DNA of 64,000 bases. Origin: Bacillota bacterium. Lineage in GTDB: Bacteria; Bacillota; Clostridia; Lachnospirales; Lachnospiraceae. Of this stretch, positions 17,279 through 26,366 are shown in pieces (positions within the stretch are counted from its first letter, which is position 1; each line of letters begins with the position of its first letter). The translations under genes and the position numbers were made by a program. The stretch spans positions 21,451 through 85,450 of the forward strand of contig JAEZUM010000092.1 in NCBI GenBank assembly GCA_023421075.1. The letters run 5' to 3'. Under the pieces are notes generated by a model that saw only the letters and a program-made list of their open reading frames with translations, did no database searches and was not told where the DNA came from.

Positions 17279-18502
17279 TTACTCGCTTGATAAAAATACA
17301 CTTATATTAGGACTATCGGCTAAGGAGGAGTATGTTCCTACATCCGTTTGGACTTTGACTGCGTACGTACCAACGGTATAATCCTGCAAATCAATATAAG
17401 GCTTTAGAGAATTTCTGTTTATTCCCTTCAATTCATTGGCCGGGCCTACCATCCTTAGACTAATCGGACCCACAGTAATAAAGGACAACTGAAGGTTCGC
17501 AGGTAAGTTCTTTACTTCTATATCACCGGGCCAAACTGTAATCTCTTTGCTTTCCGCTTTTTCAATAGTAATGTTAATTACCGCCATATTATCATCGCCG
17601 ACCAGCAACAAACCTTCTCCCAATTGCTCCTGAAGGTTGATTTCTTTCGGGGTGCTTTCTTGTACACCGCTAACATCTTCTTCAATGATCAGTTCAGAAA
17701 TACTGTTCAGGACATCATCTGCACCAGCAATCTCAATGCTTTTGGGCTCGTAATCGACTGCTGCCACGGTGTAGCCCTGTGCTGCATTGCCAATTGCTTT
17801 CACCTTGATATCAATCTCTTTCGTTTTATAGATATTAATCTTGATGGATGCATAACTCTGGCTGAAGGAAAGATTGGAAGTAATCTCTTTCCCTTCTTCA
17901 TCAAAGGCTCTTAATTTTTCATAACTACTATAGGATTCGGAAGCGCCTGCTACATTTACCTCCGCTACAACCTCCTTGATACGCTCAATCTTGCTCTTGG
18001 GGCCGGATACGGTTATAATCGTGCTTGCTGATTTTTCCCCGACAAAATACCCTTCTGCCGGTTCGCCCTTTGAGACTACAGTAACCTTAAAGTTCTTATT
18101 GACTAGCTCCTCCAGATTAATCTTCATTACCTGGTATAAGCCCTCTGTTATCTTAACACTATCTGCGTATCTGGGACATTTGATATCGATTGTAACTGCA
18201 TGCACATCGGATAATTTTGCAAAATCAGCCGTTACCTCAAAATCCGAGATAGAAAGATTATCCGCGATCGATCGTCTTGCAGCAAAAGTAAAATCGACTG
18301 TGGCACCTTCCACAATCTCATAAACCATATCACTTTCACTGATCGCATCAATCGCATCCGCATTTAATATCCTGACCGGGACATTCTTGAAATCCTTCGG
18401 TGTAATGGGATCATCCACATTCGTTATAATAAGCCATAAAATGGCGGCAAGAATAATGGACAGAATTTTTAAGCCGATGTTTCTAGTCAACTTCTCTTTC
18501 AT
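17279..18502 (-). CDS. cdaR: YbbR-domain regulator of diadenylate cyclase, CdaR
   Basis: Membrane-anchored extracellular partner that tunes CdaA activity. It has a short cytoplasmic start, one membrane helix (about 9-26, ILSIILAAILWLIITN) and then several ~80-residue YbbR repeats (for example about 30-110, 120-200, 210-295 and 305-395) rich in beta strands, each with a VTVSGP-like or equivalent turn. Its 407 residues fit the family. The start codon lies 20 nt inside the end of cdaA, a sign of translational coupling. In many Firmicutes glmM follows cdaR; here an HPr gene follows instead. Confidence 0.9.
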   Translation of the reverse strand: MKEKLTRNIGLKILSIILAAILWLIITNVDDPITPKDFKNVPVRILNADAIDAISESDMVYEIVEGATVDFTFAARRSIADNLSISDFEVTADFAKLSDVHAVTIDIKCPRYADSVKITEGLYQVMKINLEELVNKNFKVTVVSKGEPAEGYFVGEKSASTIITVSGPKSKIERIKEVVAEVNVAGASESYSSYEKLRAFDEEGKEITSNLSFSQSYASIKINIYKTKEIDIKVKAIGNAAQGYTVAAVDYEPKSIEIAGADDVLNSISELIIEEDVSGVQESTPKEINLQEQLGEGLLLVGDDNMAVINITIEKAESKEITVWPGDIEVKNLPANLQLSFITVGPISLRMVGPANELKGINRNSLKPYIDLQDYTVGTYAVKVQTDVGTYSSLADSPNISVFLSSE

Positions 18503-19361
18503 TCTTTATTCTTCCCTTCCACAATTTTAATTTCTTAGGTTCTGATGACTTATGCTGTATATCTAAAAGCTTCGCTCTCAGATAATCACCATCGACATTA
18601 CGGATCAACTTTCCTCCTTTGGCTATGGATACCTTCCCCGTCTCTTCCGAAACAATGATGGTTAGACTATCCGAAACCTCGCTGATACCAATACCTGCTC
18701 TGTGTCTTGTACCTAAGTCCTTACTGAGCTGCATATTATCCGACAGCGGAAGATAGCAGGTTGCTGCTGCTATTCGATTACCTCGGAGAATCACTGCACC
18801 ATCATGTAGAGGTGTATTATGTTCGAATATATTAATCAGTAGTTCACTACTGATCAAGCTATCGATATAGATTCCTGTACTTTCAAAATCATTTAATGGA
18901 GACTCTTCCTCCAGAACAATTAAAGCACCTGTTTTCGTTCTTGCCAACTCGAAGGTTGCTCGAACAATTTCATTCAAAGTATGATCCGAAAACCGCTCGT
19001 TCTTATCCTTATTATCGTCAAAGGTAATAAAGGATTTGACCAGATTTCTTTGTCCCAGCTGTTCCAGTGCTTTACGAAACTCCGGTTGAAAAATGATGAC
19101 AATCGCTATAATTCCCACATTAATTGTGTTCTTAATGATCCACATTACAACGTTCAGATCCAGGATAACGGCTACAAACCAAAAGACCATGATTACAACC
19201 AGACCTTTTACTAACGTCCAGGCTCTTGTATTCTTGACCCACTTTATGACATTATAAATTAAGAATGCAAGAATAAAAATTTCAATAATATCTGTCGGAT
19301 AGATTTTCGGAATTGAAATCCATACAGAATATTCTCTGATTAAGCTTCTGATTGTCTCCAT
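18483..19361 (-). CDS. cdaA: diadenylate cyclase CdaA
   Basis: Makes the second messenger c-di-AMP from two ATP at the membrane; c-di-AMP controls potassium and osmolyte balance and wall integrity in Firmicutes. The 292-residue product has three membrane helices (about 24-90) and a DAC domain with both catalytic signatures, DGAVILRG (187-194) and GTRHRAGIG (217-225). The ribosome site is AGGAG ahead of the ATG. It is followed by cdaR with a 20-nt overlap. Two unknown membrane proteins lie just upstream on the same strand and may share its transcript. Confidence 0.95.
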   Translation of the reverse strand: METIRSLIREYSVWISIPKIYPTDIIEIFILAFLIYNVIKWVKNTRAWTLVKGLVVIMVFWFVAVILDLNVVMWIIKNTINVGIIAIVIIFQPEFRKALEQLGQRNLVKSFITFDDNKDKNERFSDHTLNEIVRATFELARTKTGALIVLEEESPLNDFESTGIYIDSLISSELLINIFEHNTPLHDGAVILRGNRIAAATCYLPLSDNMQLSKDLGTRHRAGIGISEVSDSLTIIVSEETGKVSIAKGGKLIRNVDGDYLRAKLLDIQHKSSEPKKLKLWKGRIKNEREVD

Positions 19362-19418
19362 TTACCTTCTCTCCTACCGCAATACTTTTCTACCATGGGA
19401 AGCATGCATTCAATAATT

Positions 19419-20504
19419 TTATTCATCCATCCTATTCTTCTGATTCGCTTTTGTAGTATTGTTATAATTGAAATCCTCTAAACTATCATTATCAGAGTAA
19501 GCATCCTCATCCTCATCGTATTCCTCTTCATCCACATCACGGTTAGAATAACCTTTCATTACCGCCTCCTGGGAAGCACTCTTTACATTGATATGCTTTA
19601 CCTTCCTCTGCGGTGTTGTTATCGTCACCTTAGGGACAGCCTTAACATAGTAGTAATAGACATCATCTTCAAACTGGGCATGCTCGACGCCGGAATAATC
19701 CAGTGTCAGCTTAAAGAAATGTACAAGATAGACGATTGCACCGGATACAATGGTTCCAAGTATCATCGCCAGGATCTGCTCTGATTTGTCCAGTATAATA
19801 TCGCTGACCAAAAATCCTAGTACGCTGGTTAGCGCTCCTGCTGCTATGGATATTTCAAACGCATAATCGAACTTCATTCTTCTGACATAATATACAACCA
19901 ATAAAATGATCGTAAAAATTACTATGGTCATAATCATCTGCTTGTTATTCATCAACCCGTCAATGACATCGGTATATAATTTTAATACATCATCCACGGA
20001 TGGATTAACCTGAACATTCACTGCAGTCTTAACAAGCTGTACAATATTGTAGACCAAAACACCGCATACTGTTGATACAACCGCAACCGGAGTTCCAACA
20101 ATTCCGAGTAGGATCGGCATCACATAAGGTATCTTAAGAAAATACAAAATCGGGATTGCCAGTACCACATAGCCATATCTGGGTGTAAATCTGGCAAAAA
20201 GGAAATAGATAATCATTAACAGGATAATTACTAAAATTGATAAGATCGGCGATGCATAATATACATGTAAAGCGGCCATTGCCGTAGCGATTAATACCAT
20301 GATTGCCGAAGGTGTGAAGGCACTAAGCAACGCCAATGCCAAAACCACCGGTAATGACTTCAATCGAGAATCAAATCCTATCTCCTGATTGATTGCAATA
20401 AAGGATATCAAAGCAAAAACAAATTTTACTGCCGGATTAATATATATATCATGTCTCTGATAAAAATTCTTAACACGTTCTCTAAATACCAATAAAGGCA
20501 TCAT
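19419..20504 (-). CDS. conserved-looking polytopic membrane protein, unknown function
   Basis: I do not recognise a named family. The 361-residue product has about nine or ten hydrophobic segments between residues 20 and 270, then a cytoplasmic tail rich in Asp, Glu, Asn and Tyr (about 275-361, with DEEEYDEDEDAY). GGAGG lies eight bases before the ATG at 20504; a TTG further upstream lacks proper spacing. It starts 18 nt past the end of the small membrane gene before it, and ends 58 nt ahead of cdaA. This placement suggests co-expression with c-di-AMP signalling, perhaps a wall or osmotic role, but this is inference from position only. Confidence 0.7.
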   Translation of the reverse strand: MMPLLVFRERVKNFYQRHDIYINPAVKFVFALISFIAINQEIGFDSRLKSLPVVLALALLSAFTPSAIMVLIATAMAALHVYYASPILSILVIILLMIIYFLFARFTPRYGYVVLAIPILYFLKIPYVMPILLGIVGTPVAVVSTVCGVLVYNIVQLVKTAVNVQVNPSVDDVLKLYTDVIDGLMNNKQMIMTIVIFTIILLVVYYVRRMKFDYAFEISIAAGALTSVLGFLVSDIILDKSEQILAMILGTIVSGAIVYLVHFFKLTLDYSGVEHAQFEDDVYYYYVKAVPKVTITTPQRKVKHINVKSASQEAVMKGYSNRDVDEEEYDEDEDAYSDNDSLEDFNYNNTTKANQKNRMDE

Positions 20505-20522
20505 TATCGTTTCCTCCAAACT

Positions 20523-20924
20523 TTAAGACTCAGGTGTCTCCTCATTATAGATCTTATTTAAGCGCTTAAGAAGCTTATAGTAACGGGATAATTTCTTACG
20601 GGACAGGTCATATTTGATGGAATATCCAACCATTGCACCCAGCCCGTAGATTGAAATTATAATGATATAGATGCCCAGTATATAGGTTCCTATTGTCTTA
20701 TAATCCAGGGTTACCGCATCTCTGATAATACTTTCCGATTTGTATATAAAAATCAGAAGCAAAATCAAAGCATATCCAACAGTCGCACAAATGATCGATT
20801 TTATAACCTGATATCTGACAAAATCCGTTTTATAATATTTACTTAGACGGATGTCTTCTTTGCCCTCCTTGGTTTCATAGAGAGCAAGCTTTGTCATCAG
20901 TCTTACTTTATTCGTATTTAACAT
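20523..20924 (-). CDS. small membrane protein with two helices, unknown function
   Basis: The 133-residue product has two membrane segments (about 44-62 and 78-103) and basic ends. Its C-terminal helix (KKLSRYYKLLKRLNKIYNEE) is strongly amphipathic. GGAG lies eight bases before the ATG. It is the first gene of a group with the larger membrane protein and probably cdaA, downstream of a highly structured 120-nt leader. No family recognised. Confidence 0.7.
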   Translation of the reverse strand: MLNTNKVRLMTKLALYETKEGKEDIRLSKYYKTDFVRYQVIKSIICATVGYALILLLIFIYKSESIIRDAVTLDYKTIGTYILGIYIIIISIYGLGAMVGYSIKYDLSRKKLSRYYKLLKRLNKIYNEETPES

Positions 20925-20986
20925 AGAATAATCTCCATTTAGTTTGATTTCGCATAAAAGTTATAGATTAGGATCTAATCCTACTT

Positions 20987-21106
20987 AAGCAGATTAGGAA
21001 CTCAAGGGCATAGCCCTTGAGTTCACGTTGCACTTATCCATAAAATTCAAGACATTTATTCAAGCAAGCTTGATAAATGCCCTGAATTTTATGGACTAAT
21101 CTGCTT
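20987..21106 (-). ncRNA. three-way-junction element, structured leader or small palindromic repeat
   Basis: Ends are perfect 11-bp inverted repeats (AAGCAGATTAG / CTAATCTGCTT). Inside sit two hairpins: 20998-21024, 12 bp perfect (GAACTCAAGGGC / GCCCTTGAGTTC), and 21038-21094, with a 12-bp base (CCATAAAATTCA), a 7-bp middle and a 5-bp tip. An extended -10 (TGCTATAAT, minus strand) directly precedes it. The downstream GGATTAGATCC and a second CCTAATCT could compete with the outer stem. Confidence 0.55.
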
Positions 21107-21112
21107 CTCGTG

Positions 21113-21121
21113 TATATTATA
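21113..21121 (-). promoter_or_regulatory. extended -10 promoter ahead of the three-way-junction element
   Basis: Minus strand TGCTATAAT, an extended -10 with a consensus hexamer; no good -35 at normal spacing. The predicted start lies a few bases before the outer stem of the junction. Confidence 0.45.
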
Positions 21122-21183
21122 GCATAGAAAAAAGTGAATTTCGAGGATTTTTTTCTCTTTTGGAAAATTTAGATATTTGCTTA

Positions 21184-21229
21184 ATCATAGAAATAGGAGG
21201 TGTTTTTCAACACCTCCTATTTCTATGAT
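21184..21229. terminator. long perfect hairpin ending the acid-sugar operon
   Basis: Twenty-base arms (ATCATAGAAATAGGAGGTGT and its complement) around a 6-nt loop, 74 nt past the permease stop. The T-run is weak on both strands, but the stem is very strong. Confidence 0.6.
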
Positions 21230-21302
21230 ATGTGCTAAGTATTATTCCATGCCCATGCCGAAATCATTCTACTCGTACTGGTAGGAATTGTATGAACAAG
21301 AG

Positions 21303-22583
21303 TTACATAGGGAATATGATGATAGCGCCTAAGCACAGTGCCAGGATGCGTATAAAGTACATAGGTACTGTGAACAACCAAAACTGGGGAAGCTTGTATT
21401 TACCCATGCCAAAGATAATCGCAGGCATACCGTCGATCGGCATGTATCCGCCATTCCAACCGGATACGGTTACTGCAACTGCCGCAGCAATCGGATTGAG
21501 GCCAAGTGCCATACAAGCCGCAATGGCAATCGGAGCAAAGATGAATACAGATCCCATGTTAGAGCCGGTGAAGGTAGCACAGGTACTGGTCAGCAGTGCA
21601 AAGATAAAGATAATGATGAAGGGATTAATGTTGCTACCCAGGACACCAGCCACATTCTCACCAACCATTGCGGTGAAACCGGAGTTCGCAAGAGCATCTG
21701 CTACACCGATAACGCCGGCCATCATAAGGATTACAGGAGCACCCATATTATCACGTACTTCCTTGAAGTTAAGACCATTGATAAAGAGCACGAAAGCAGC
21801 GGCAAGGCCCGGGATTACAAAAGCGATATTACCCAACTGGTTCATAAGCATCATGCCGACTACGCTGACTGCAAATGCACCTACAATACAGTATTCCTTC
21901 CATGCAGGCATCTTGTTCACCTCAGCTTCATTCATAGCCTTGGCTTGTTCGGATGCTTCCGCAACAGAATGATCCGGTAAGAAACGATAAGAGATAAGAC
22001 ACCATGCCAGGAATGCTAAGGACATGAATACATTTACTACACTGAACTTCGCCATGGAAATCTTCTCAGTGAAGCCTGCCGTTTCAAGAACGGTCATCGC
22101 AACACCAAAGTGGAGCGCAACATTGATCGGAATCAATGGATGGTTCGTTGCAAATCCCAAGGGCATCATGAGCTTAGAGGTGGGAAGCTTTTTGCTGTAA
22201 GGAATGGTAGAGACCAGGGACAGGATCAGTACATAGTAACCTGTTGCTCCACTTCCTACCAGACTGGCGCCAAGCATAACAACTACAAGCAGTAGCGCGT
22301 AACTCTTATATCCACCCTTATTTACAAGGGAGATCATTGAGGATTTTACTCTATCTATAAGACTGGTTTTCTGAAGAGCTGCCATGACTACCATGAAGCC
22401 GGCAATCATAATAACGCTTGGATTCACGAAGCCCGCGAAGGCCTCCTGAACGGTGGATAAGCCGGTGACTACCAAAAGTAGACAGGCGAGTAGCGGGGGT
22501 GCACCAAAGGGAAGTTTGTCCGACATGATCAGGGCGATCATCAGGATCAATATACCAAGGGCAAGAATCATTTCTGTTGTCAT
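21303..22583 (-). CDS. SLC13/DASS-like organic anion permease
   Basis: The 426-residue membrane protein has about 10-12 helices and belongs to the ion-transporter superfamily (SLC13, CitMHS, GntP-like). Two internal halves each carry a helical hairpin: VGSGATGYYVL near residue 110 and TCATFTGSNMGSVFIFAP near 345. Such carriers import di- or tricarboxylates and acid sugars with sodium or protons. It is the last gene of the seven-gene operon, so it probably takes up the substrate of that pathway. GGAG lies nine bases before the ATG. The exact substrate is not readable from sequence. Confidence 0.8.
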   Translation of the reverse strand: MTTEMILALGILILMIALIMSDKLPFGAPPLLACLLLVVTGLSTVQEAFAGFVNPSVIMIAGFMVVMAALQKTSLIDRVKSSMISLVNKGGYKSYALLLVVVMLGASLVGSGATGYYVLILSLVSTIPYSKKLPTSKLMMPLGFATNHPLIPINVALHFGVAMTVLETAGFTEKISMAKFSVVNVFMSLAFLAWCLISYRFLPDHSVAEASEQAKAMNEAEVNKMPAWKEYCIVGAFAVSVVGMMLMNQLGNIAFVIPGLAAAFVLFINGLNFKEVRDNMGAPVILMMAGVIGVADALANSGFTAMVGENVAGVLGSNINPFIIIFIFALLTSTCATFTGSNMGSVFIFAPIAIAACMALGLNPIAAAVAVTVSGWNGGYMPIDGMPAIIFGMGKYKLPQFWLFTVPMYFIRILALCLGAIIIFPM

Positions 22584-22636
22584 TTTGTATTTCTCCTCTC
22601 TTTTATTTACATCGTAATAGAACTCCCATATTTATC

Positions 22637-23077
22637 TCAAAGCGGCAGCTTGATGACCGCTTTACGAAAATGTACCGGCTGCCCGGTGTGGCGGCAAGCC
22701 TTATGGCCGTCCTCCGGCCAGCAGACATAACAGGTTCCGGGTCGAAGCGTCATGCAGCAGCCTTCGCCGTCATACATGGCCTTATCCTTCTCCGGGTCAT
22801 AGGGGGTACTGAGTCGTAGGGCGGAAATATTGCTCCACACGATCGTCTCCTCCCCTTCCAGAAGAACCTGTACGTCCAGGTAGCGACGGTGGGCTTCATA
22901 ATCTCCCTCGTCAATTCCCTTCGTGACTCCCTCTTGCAGCATCAAGTAGCCACCGGGAAATTCAAACCTTGCAGGAGCCGGAGCATTCTTATGCTCAGCC
23001 AGGCAGGTTAATGCATCCTCAAGATGGGGTAACCAGGTTGAATCAGCCTTCAATCGTTCCAGGCTTTGTATCACCAT
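22637..23077 (-). CDS. YhcH/YjgK/YiaL (DUF386) family protein
   Basis: A small cupin-like beta-barrel protein, 146 residues. Family members include YhcH (NanQ), reported to help sialic acid anomerisation, and YiaL/EbgC in sugar acid and galactoside operons. Visible marks are EAHRRYLDVQVLLEGEE and the metal-binding type pattern WPEDGHKACRH near the C-terminus. It starts 35 nt inside the end of the pdxA-like gene with its own AAGGAGG site, so translation is coupled. Its role here is probably sugar epimer or anomer handling in the operon. Confidence 0.88.
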   Translation of the reverse strand: MVIQSLERLKADSTWLPHLEDALTCLAEHKNAPAPARFEFPGGYLMLQEGVTKGIDEGDYEAHRRYLDVQVLLEGEETIVWSNISALRLSTPYDPEKDKAMYDGEGCCMTLRPGTCYVCWPEDGHKACRHTGQPVHFRKAVIKLPL

Positions 23078-24161
23078 CGTTGTTACCTCCTTTCGCCTGA
23101 CCCTGTGTCATGCGGATAGCGTAATCGATTGCATTTACAAGACTCATCTCGTTGCTGCTGCCTTTACCGGCCAGGGCAAAGCCCGTGCCGTGGTCTACGC
23201 TGGTACGGATGATCGGCAGACCCAGAGTTACATTCACTCCTTCCACTGCCTTCCAGGCTTGTTTCTCACGGTCATACACAAACCCAACTGTCTTAAGCGG
23301 AATATGTCCCTGGTCATGGTACATACAGACAACGATATCGTACCAGCCGCCCAGTGCCTCCGAATATACACTATCCGGCGGGATGGGACCGATGGCATTG
23401 ATCCCAGCAGCCTTCGCAGCTTCAATGGCGGGCTTAATCTCCTGGATCTCCTCCATGCCAAACAATCCGTTCTCTCCGCAGTGAGGGTTCAGTCCGGCCA
23501 CAGCCACTCTAGGGTTCTCAATTCCCAATTCCAAGCAGGCCTTATGAGCGATTTCGATAACTTCCAGTACACGTGCCTTCTTGACTCGGTCGCAGGCCTC
23601 ACGTAGTGAGACATGAGTCGATATATGGACCACTCTTAAGTCATGATGTGCAAGCATCATGGTATATTTTTTTGTTCCTGTATAAGTTGCATAGATCTCT
23701 GTGTGCCCATCAAAATGAGTGTGCCCATCGGAACTCTCTCCTTGGTAGTACTCCAATGCCATATTCAAGGCTTCTTTATTTAAAGCGTTGGTACAGGTTG
23801 CATCCACCTCACCGGCTAACGCTAACTCGATGACTTTTTTGACTGACTGGAAGGCTGCATTGCCACCCTCTATGCTGACCCTTCCGATCTCAAAGCGCTC
23901 AACATCCTCAATCAGAGACAAGTGCAGCACATCCACTGTACCGGGAGTGAACAGTGCATCTGCCACCTTCTCACAGCGATGAATCTTGATCTCCGGTAGC
24001 CCAACAAAGCGGGTTGCCTGCTCCAGTATGTTGGCATCACCCACTACAAGAGGGCGACAGCGGTCATAAAGGTCTGAATGAGACAGTGCCTTGATGGTAA
24101 TCTCCGGGCCGTTGCCAGCCGGGTCACCCATGGTGATTCCCACAATCGGTTTCCTATTCAT
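23043..24161 (-). CDS. PdxA-family 4-phospho-hydroxyacid dehydrogenase (PdxA2-like)
   Basis: NAD-dependent oxidative decarboxylase. Classic PdxA acts on 4-phosphohydroxythreonine in vitamin B6 synthesis. PdxA2 acts on D-threonate or D-erythronate 4-phosphate and yields dihydroxyacetone phosphate. The 372-residue product shows IVGITMGDPAGNGPEI, the metal-binding His in LAHHDLRVVHISTHVSL and in YHDQGHIPLK, and the C-terminal IIRTSVDHGTGFALAG. Because the operon also holds a four-carbon acid-sugar kinase and lacks other B6 genes, the catabolic PdxA2 role is the better reading. It follows the DapA-family gene by 18 nt. Confidence 0.88.
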   Translation of the reverse strand: MNRKPIVGITMGDPAGNGPEITIKALSHSDLYDRCRPLVVGDANILEQATRFVGLPEIKIHRCEKVADALFTPGTVDVLHLSLIEDVERFEIGRVSIEGGNAAFQSVKKVIELALAGEVDATCTNALNKEALNMALEYYQGESSDGHTHFDGHTEIYATYTGTKKYTMMLAHHDLRVVHISTHVSLREACDRVKKARVLEVIEIAHKACLELGIENPRVAVAGLNPHCGENGLFGMEEIQEIKPAIEAAKAAGINAIGPIPPDSVYSEALGGWYDIVVCMYHDQGHIPLKTVGFVYDREKQAWKAVEGVNVTLGLPIIRTSVDHGTGFALAGKGSSNEMSLVNAIDYAIRMTQGQAKGGNNDGDTKPGTIEG

Positions 24162-24179
24162 ACTTGGTAACCCTCCTTC

Positions 24180-25088
24180 TTAGCGCATACCTTTGGCTTC
24201 ATTATCAGCCAAGACTTTTCTCAACGCCTCGATGCCTTCCTCCGGGACCTGGTTGAAAGGCGCACGGCACTTGCCTACATTGTAGCCCAGCAATGCAACT
24301 GCTGTTTTTACAATGGTGTTGGGATTACCGTATTGAAATACTGCCCGTAAGGTTGCGATAGAATCCTGAGCGGCCTGAGCCTCCGTAAGCCTTCCGGCCT
24401 GAAACAGGTCGTAGATGGAAGACATCACCCGGGGATATACATTGGCACATCCGGTGATACCACCCGCTCCACCTTCCTTCAAGCAAGGCAGGATCAGCGA
24501 GTCATTGCCGGAGAGAACACGGAAGTCTTTGTCCAGATCCCGTGTCATAGTTATATAAGCCAGAAGGTTATCCCAGTCTCCGCTGGAGTCCTTGACTCCC
24601 ATAATAACATCTACGTCCTTAGCCAGCTTGGCTACCGTCTCGGGTAACAGCTTGTTACCGGTACGAGCCGGAATGTTATACAGTACGATGGGGATATCCA
24701 CGTGCTTCGCTACTGCAACATAGTGATCATATAGCTCCTTCTGTGATGCAAGTGCAAAGCTGGGTGTAATGATAGACAGGATGTCGGCTCCCAATTCACT
24801 TGCCTTCTTGCTCATTCGTATGGTGTCGGCGGTTGAGATACAGCCGGTTCCTGCATATACAGGAACACGTCCCTTTACCTGGTCTATGGTAGCCTCCAGA
24901 ATCTCTATTTTCTCATTTTCGCTGAGGATATATCCCTCACCGTTGGTTCCGAAGGGGAACAGGCCGTGAACACCGCCTTCGATCAAACGCTCGATCTGTT
25001 GGCGCAGCATTTCAATATTAATGCTCTCGTCATCCTTCATAGGCGTCAGAATCGCAGGGATGATACCCTTCACTTCTGCTTGTTTCAT
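24180..25088 (-). CDS. DapA/NanA-family aldolase or dehydratase
   Basis: Class I TIM-barrel enzyme using a Schiff-base lysine on a pyruvate-type substrate. Family marks: FPFGTNGEGYILS near residue 44 (GTTGE in true DapA), catalytic Tyr in VLYNIPARTG, Schiff-base Lys in VIMGVKDSSGDW and GGAGGITGCANVYP. Its 302 residues are the normal length. GTNGE and the operon context argue against diaminopimelate synthesis and for a 2-keto-3-deoxy acid or sialic acid-like substrate. It is read after the alcohol dehydrogenase gene and before the PdxA-like gene. Confidence 0.85.
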   Translation of the reverse strand: MKQAEVKGIIPAILTPMKDDESINIEMLRQQIERLIEGGVHGLFPFGTNGEGYILSENEKIEILEATIDQVKGRVPVYAGTGCISTADTIRMSKKASELGADILSIITPSFALASQKELYDHYVAVAKHVDIPIVLYNIPARTGNKLLPETVAKLAKDVDVIMGVKDSSGDWDNLLAYITMTRDLDKDFRVLSGNDSLILPCLKEGGAGGITGCANVYPRVMSSIYDLFQAGRLTEAQAAQDSIATLRAVFQYGNPNTIVKTAVALLGYNVGKCRAPFNQVPEEGIEALRKVLADNEAKGMR

Positions 25089-25184
25089 CTGTCTGTCTCC
25101 TTAACAAATATATTTAGGTTGATAAAGGTAACCTATAATCCTAAGACCGATTTCATTTATCATTTCATTTTGCCTAATTACCGG

Positions 25185-26345
25185 TTACATAATCTCCTGA
25201 TATATCGCTCTGGCATCGGCGGGGGTAACTTCCCGCATATTATTCACTAACAGTCGCTGTACCTGCATTCCGGCTTCCACTAATCCGTCCAAGTCCTCGG
25301 CAGAGACTCCAAACTCCTTTAGGTTTGTAGGAATGTCCAGCTCCTTAACAAGCTTCTCCATCCAGGCCAGTATATAAGCACTCTTTTGTTCCGCCGTAGT
25401 GCATTTCTGTTCTGTGTGGACGCATCGGTCATAGACGGCAGCGAATTTCTCTCGGCACACGGACTCATTAAACCGCATGACCGGAGCAAGCAGGATCGCG
25501 TTGGATATCCCGTGCGCAATGTGATACTTGCCACCGAGGGGATAACTCAGAGCATGAACGGCAGTTGTGCCGGAGGCAGTTATCGCAAGTCCACCGTAGT
25601 ATGCAGCAATTTGCATCCGATTCTTGGCATCCATTGCTTCTGGATCATTACAGGCATCCATGATGTTGTTCAAGATGAGATCCAGCCCTTCCAGTGCGTA
25701 CAGATCACTAAAGGGGTTCGCCTTCTTGCTGGTGAAGCACTCGATACAATGAGCCAATGCATCGATACCGGTGGCTGCTGCAATTTTACGTGGTAGGTTC
25801 TTAATCATTCTTGCATCCAGAATTACATAATCAGCAATCATATTTTCGTTAACGATTCCCACCTTCAGCTCCTTTTCAGGAACTGCCACGATGGCGTTGG
25901 GGGTTACCTCAGCTCCGGTGCCTGCAGTAGTTGGTACGAGGATGATAGGTACGCACTTGTGTGCGCGACCGGGATCGTCCAATAACTCCTTGACACCGTA
26001 TTCCTCAGTGACCAGAACGCTGGCCAGCTTAGCTGCGTCCAGTACACTACCGCCGCCGCAGGCCACAATCATATCCGCACCACTGGCTTTAAACTGATCT
26101 ACCAGCTTCTGCACGTCGATGTAGGAGGGCTCCGGAGGCAGGTCGTCCAGCACATAATAGTCGGCACCTGCTGCCTTCACCGCCTCCTCTGTGAGAGTTA
26201 ACAACCCGCAAGCTTTAATTCCCTTGTCGGTAAACACCGCCACCCGTTTGACCTGTCTGGTCGTCAGGATCGTGGTGATGTTCTCTATGGCATTATCGCC
26301 ACCGTAAACAGCATGAGGCATTTTTATATTATAGGTTTTTAACAT
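25185..26345 (-). CDS. iron-containing alcohol dehydrogenase (group III)
   Basis: NAD(P)-dependent oxidoreductase of 386 residues. It has the nucleotide-binding GGGSVLDAAK (about 97-106) and PTTAGTGAEVTPNA. The metal ligands appear in GIDALAHCIE (Asp and His), AVHALSYPLGG and YHIAHG (two further His). Family members act on lactaldehyde, propanediol, glycerol, butanol or hydroxyacids. In this operon it likely reduces or oxidises an intermediate between the acid-sugar kinase and lyase steps. It is separated by 21 nt from the BNR gene upstream. Substrate unassigned. Confidence 0.88.
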   Translation of the reverse strand: MLKTYNIKMPHAVYGGDNAIENITTILTTRQVKRVAVFTDKGIKACGLLTLTEEAVKAAGADYYVLDDLPPEPSYIDVQKLVDQFKASGADMIVACGGGSVLDAAKLASVLVTEEYGVKELLDDPGRAHKCVPIILVPTTAGTGAEVTPNAIVAVPEKELKVGIVNENMIADYVILDARMIKNLPRKIAAATGIDALAHCIECFTSKKANPFSDLYALEGLDLILNNIMDACNDPEAMDAKNRMQIAAYYGGLAITASGTTAVHALSYPLGGKYHIAHGISNAILLAPVMRFNESVCREKFAAVYDRCVHTEQKCTTAEQKSAYILAWMEKLVKELDIPTNLKEFGVSAEDLDGLVEAGMQVQRLLVNNMREVTPADARAIYQEIM

Positions 26346-26366
26346 GATCGATTCCTCTCTATGAGC

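Noticed and set aside
21232..21972. 246-codon plus-strand frame over the permease gene
   Set aside because: The minus strand encodes a clear SLC13-like permease; the mirror frame has no family features.
23043..24161. True pdxA of vitamin B6 synthesis
   Set aside because: No other B6 genes nearby; the four-carbon acid-sugar kinase in the same operon points to the catabolic PdxA2 role.
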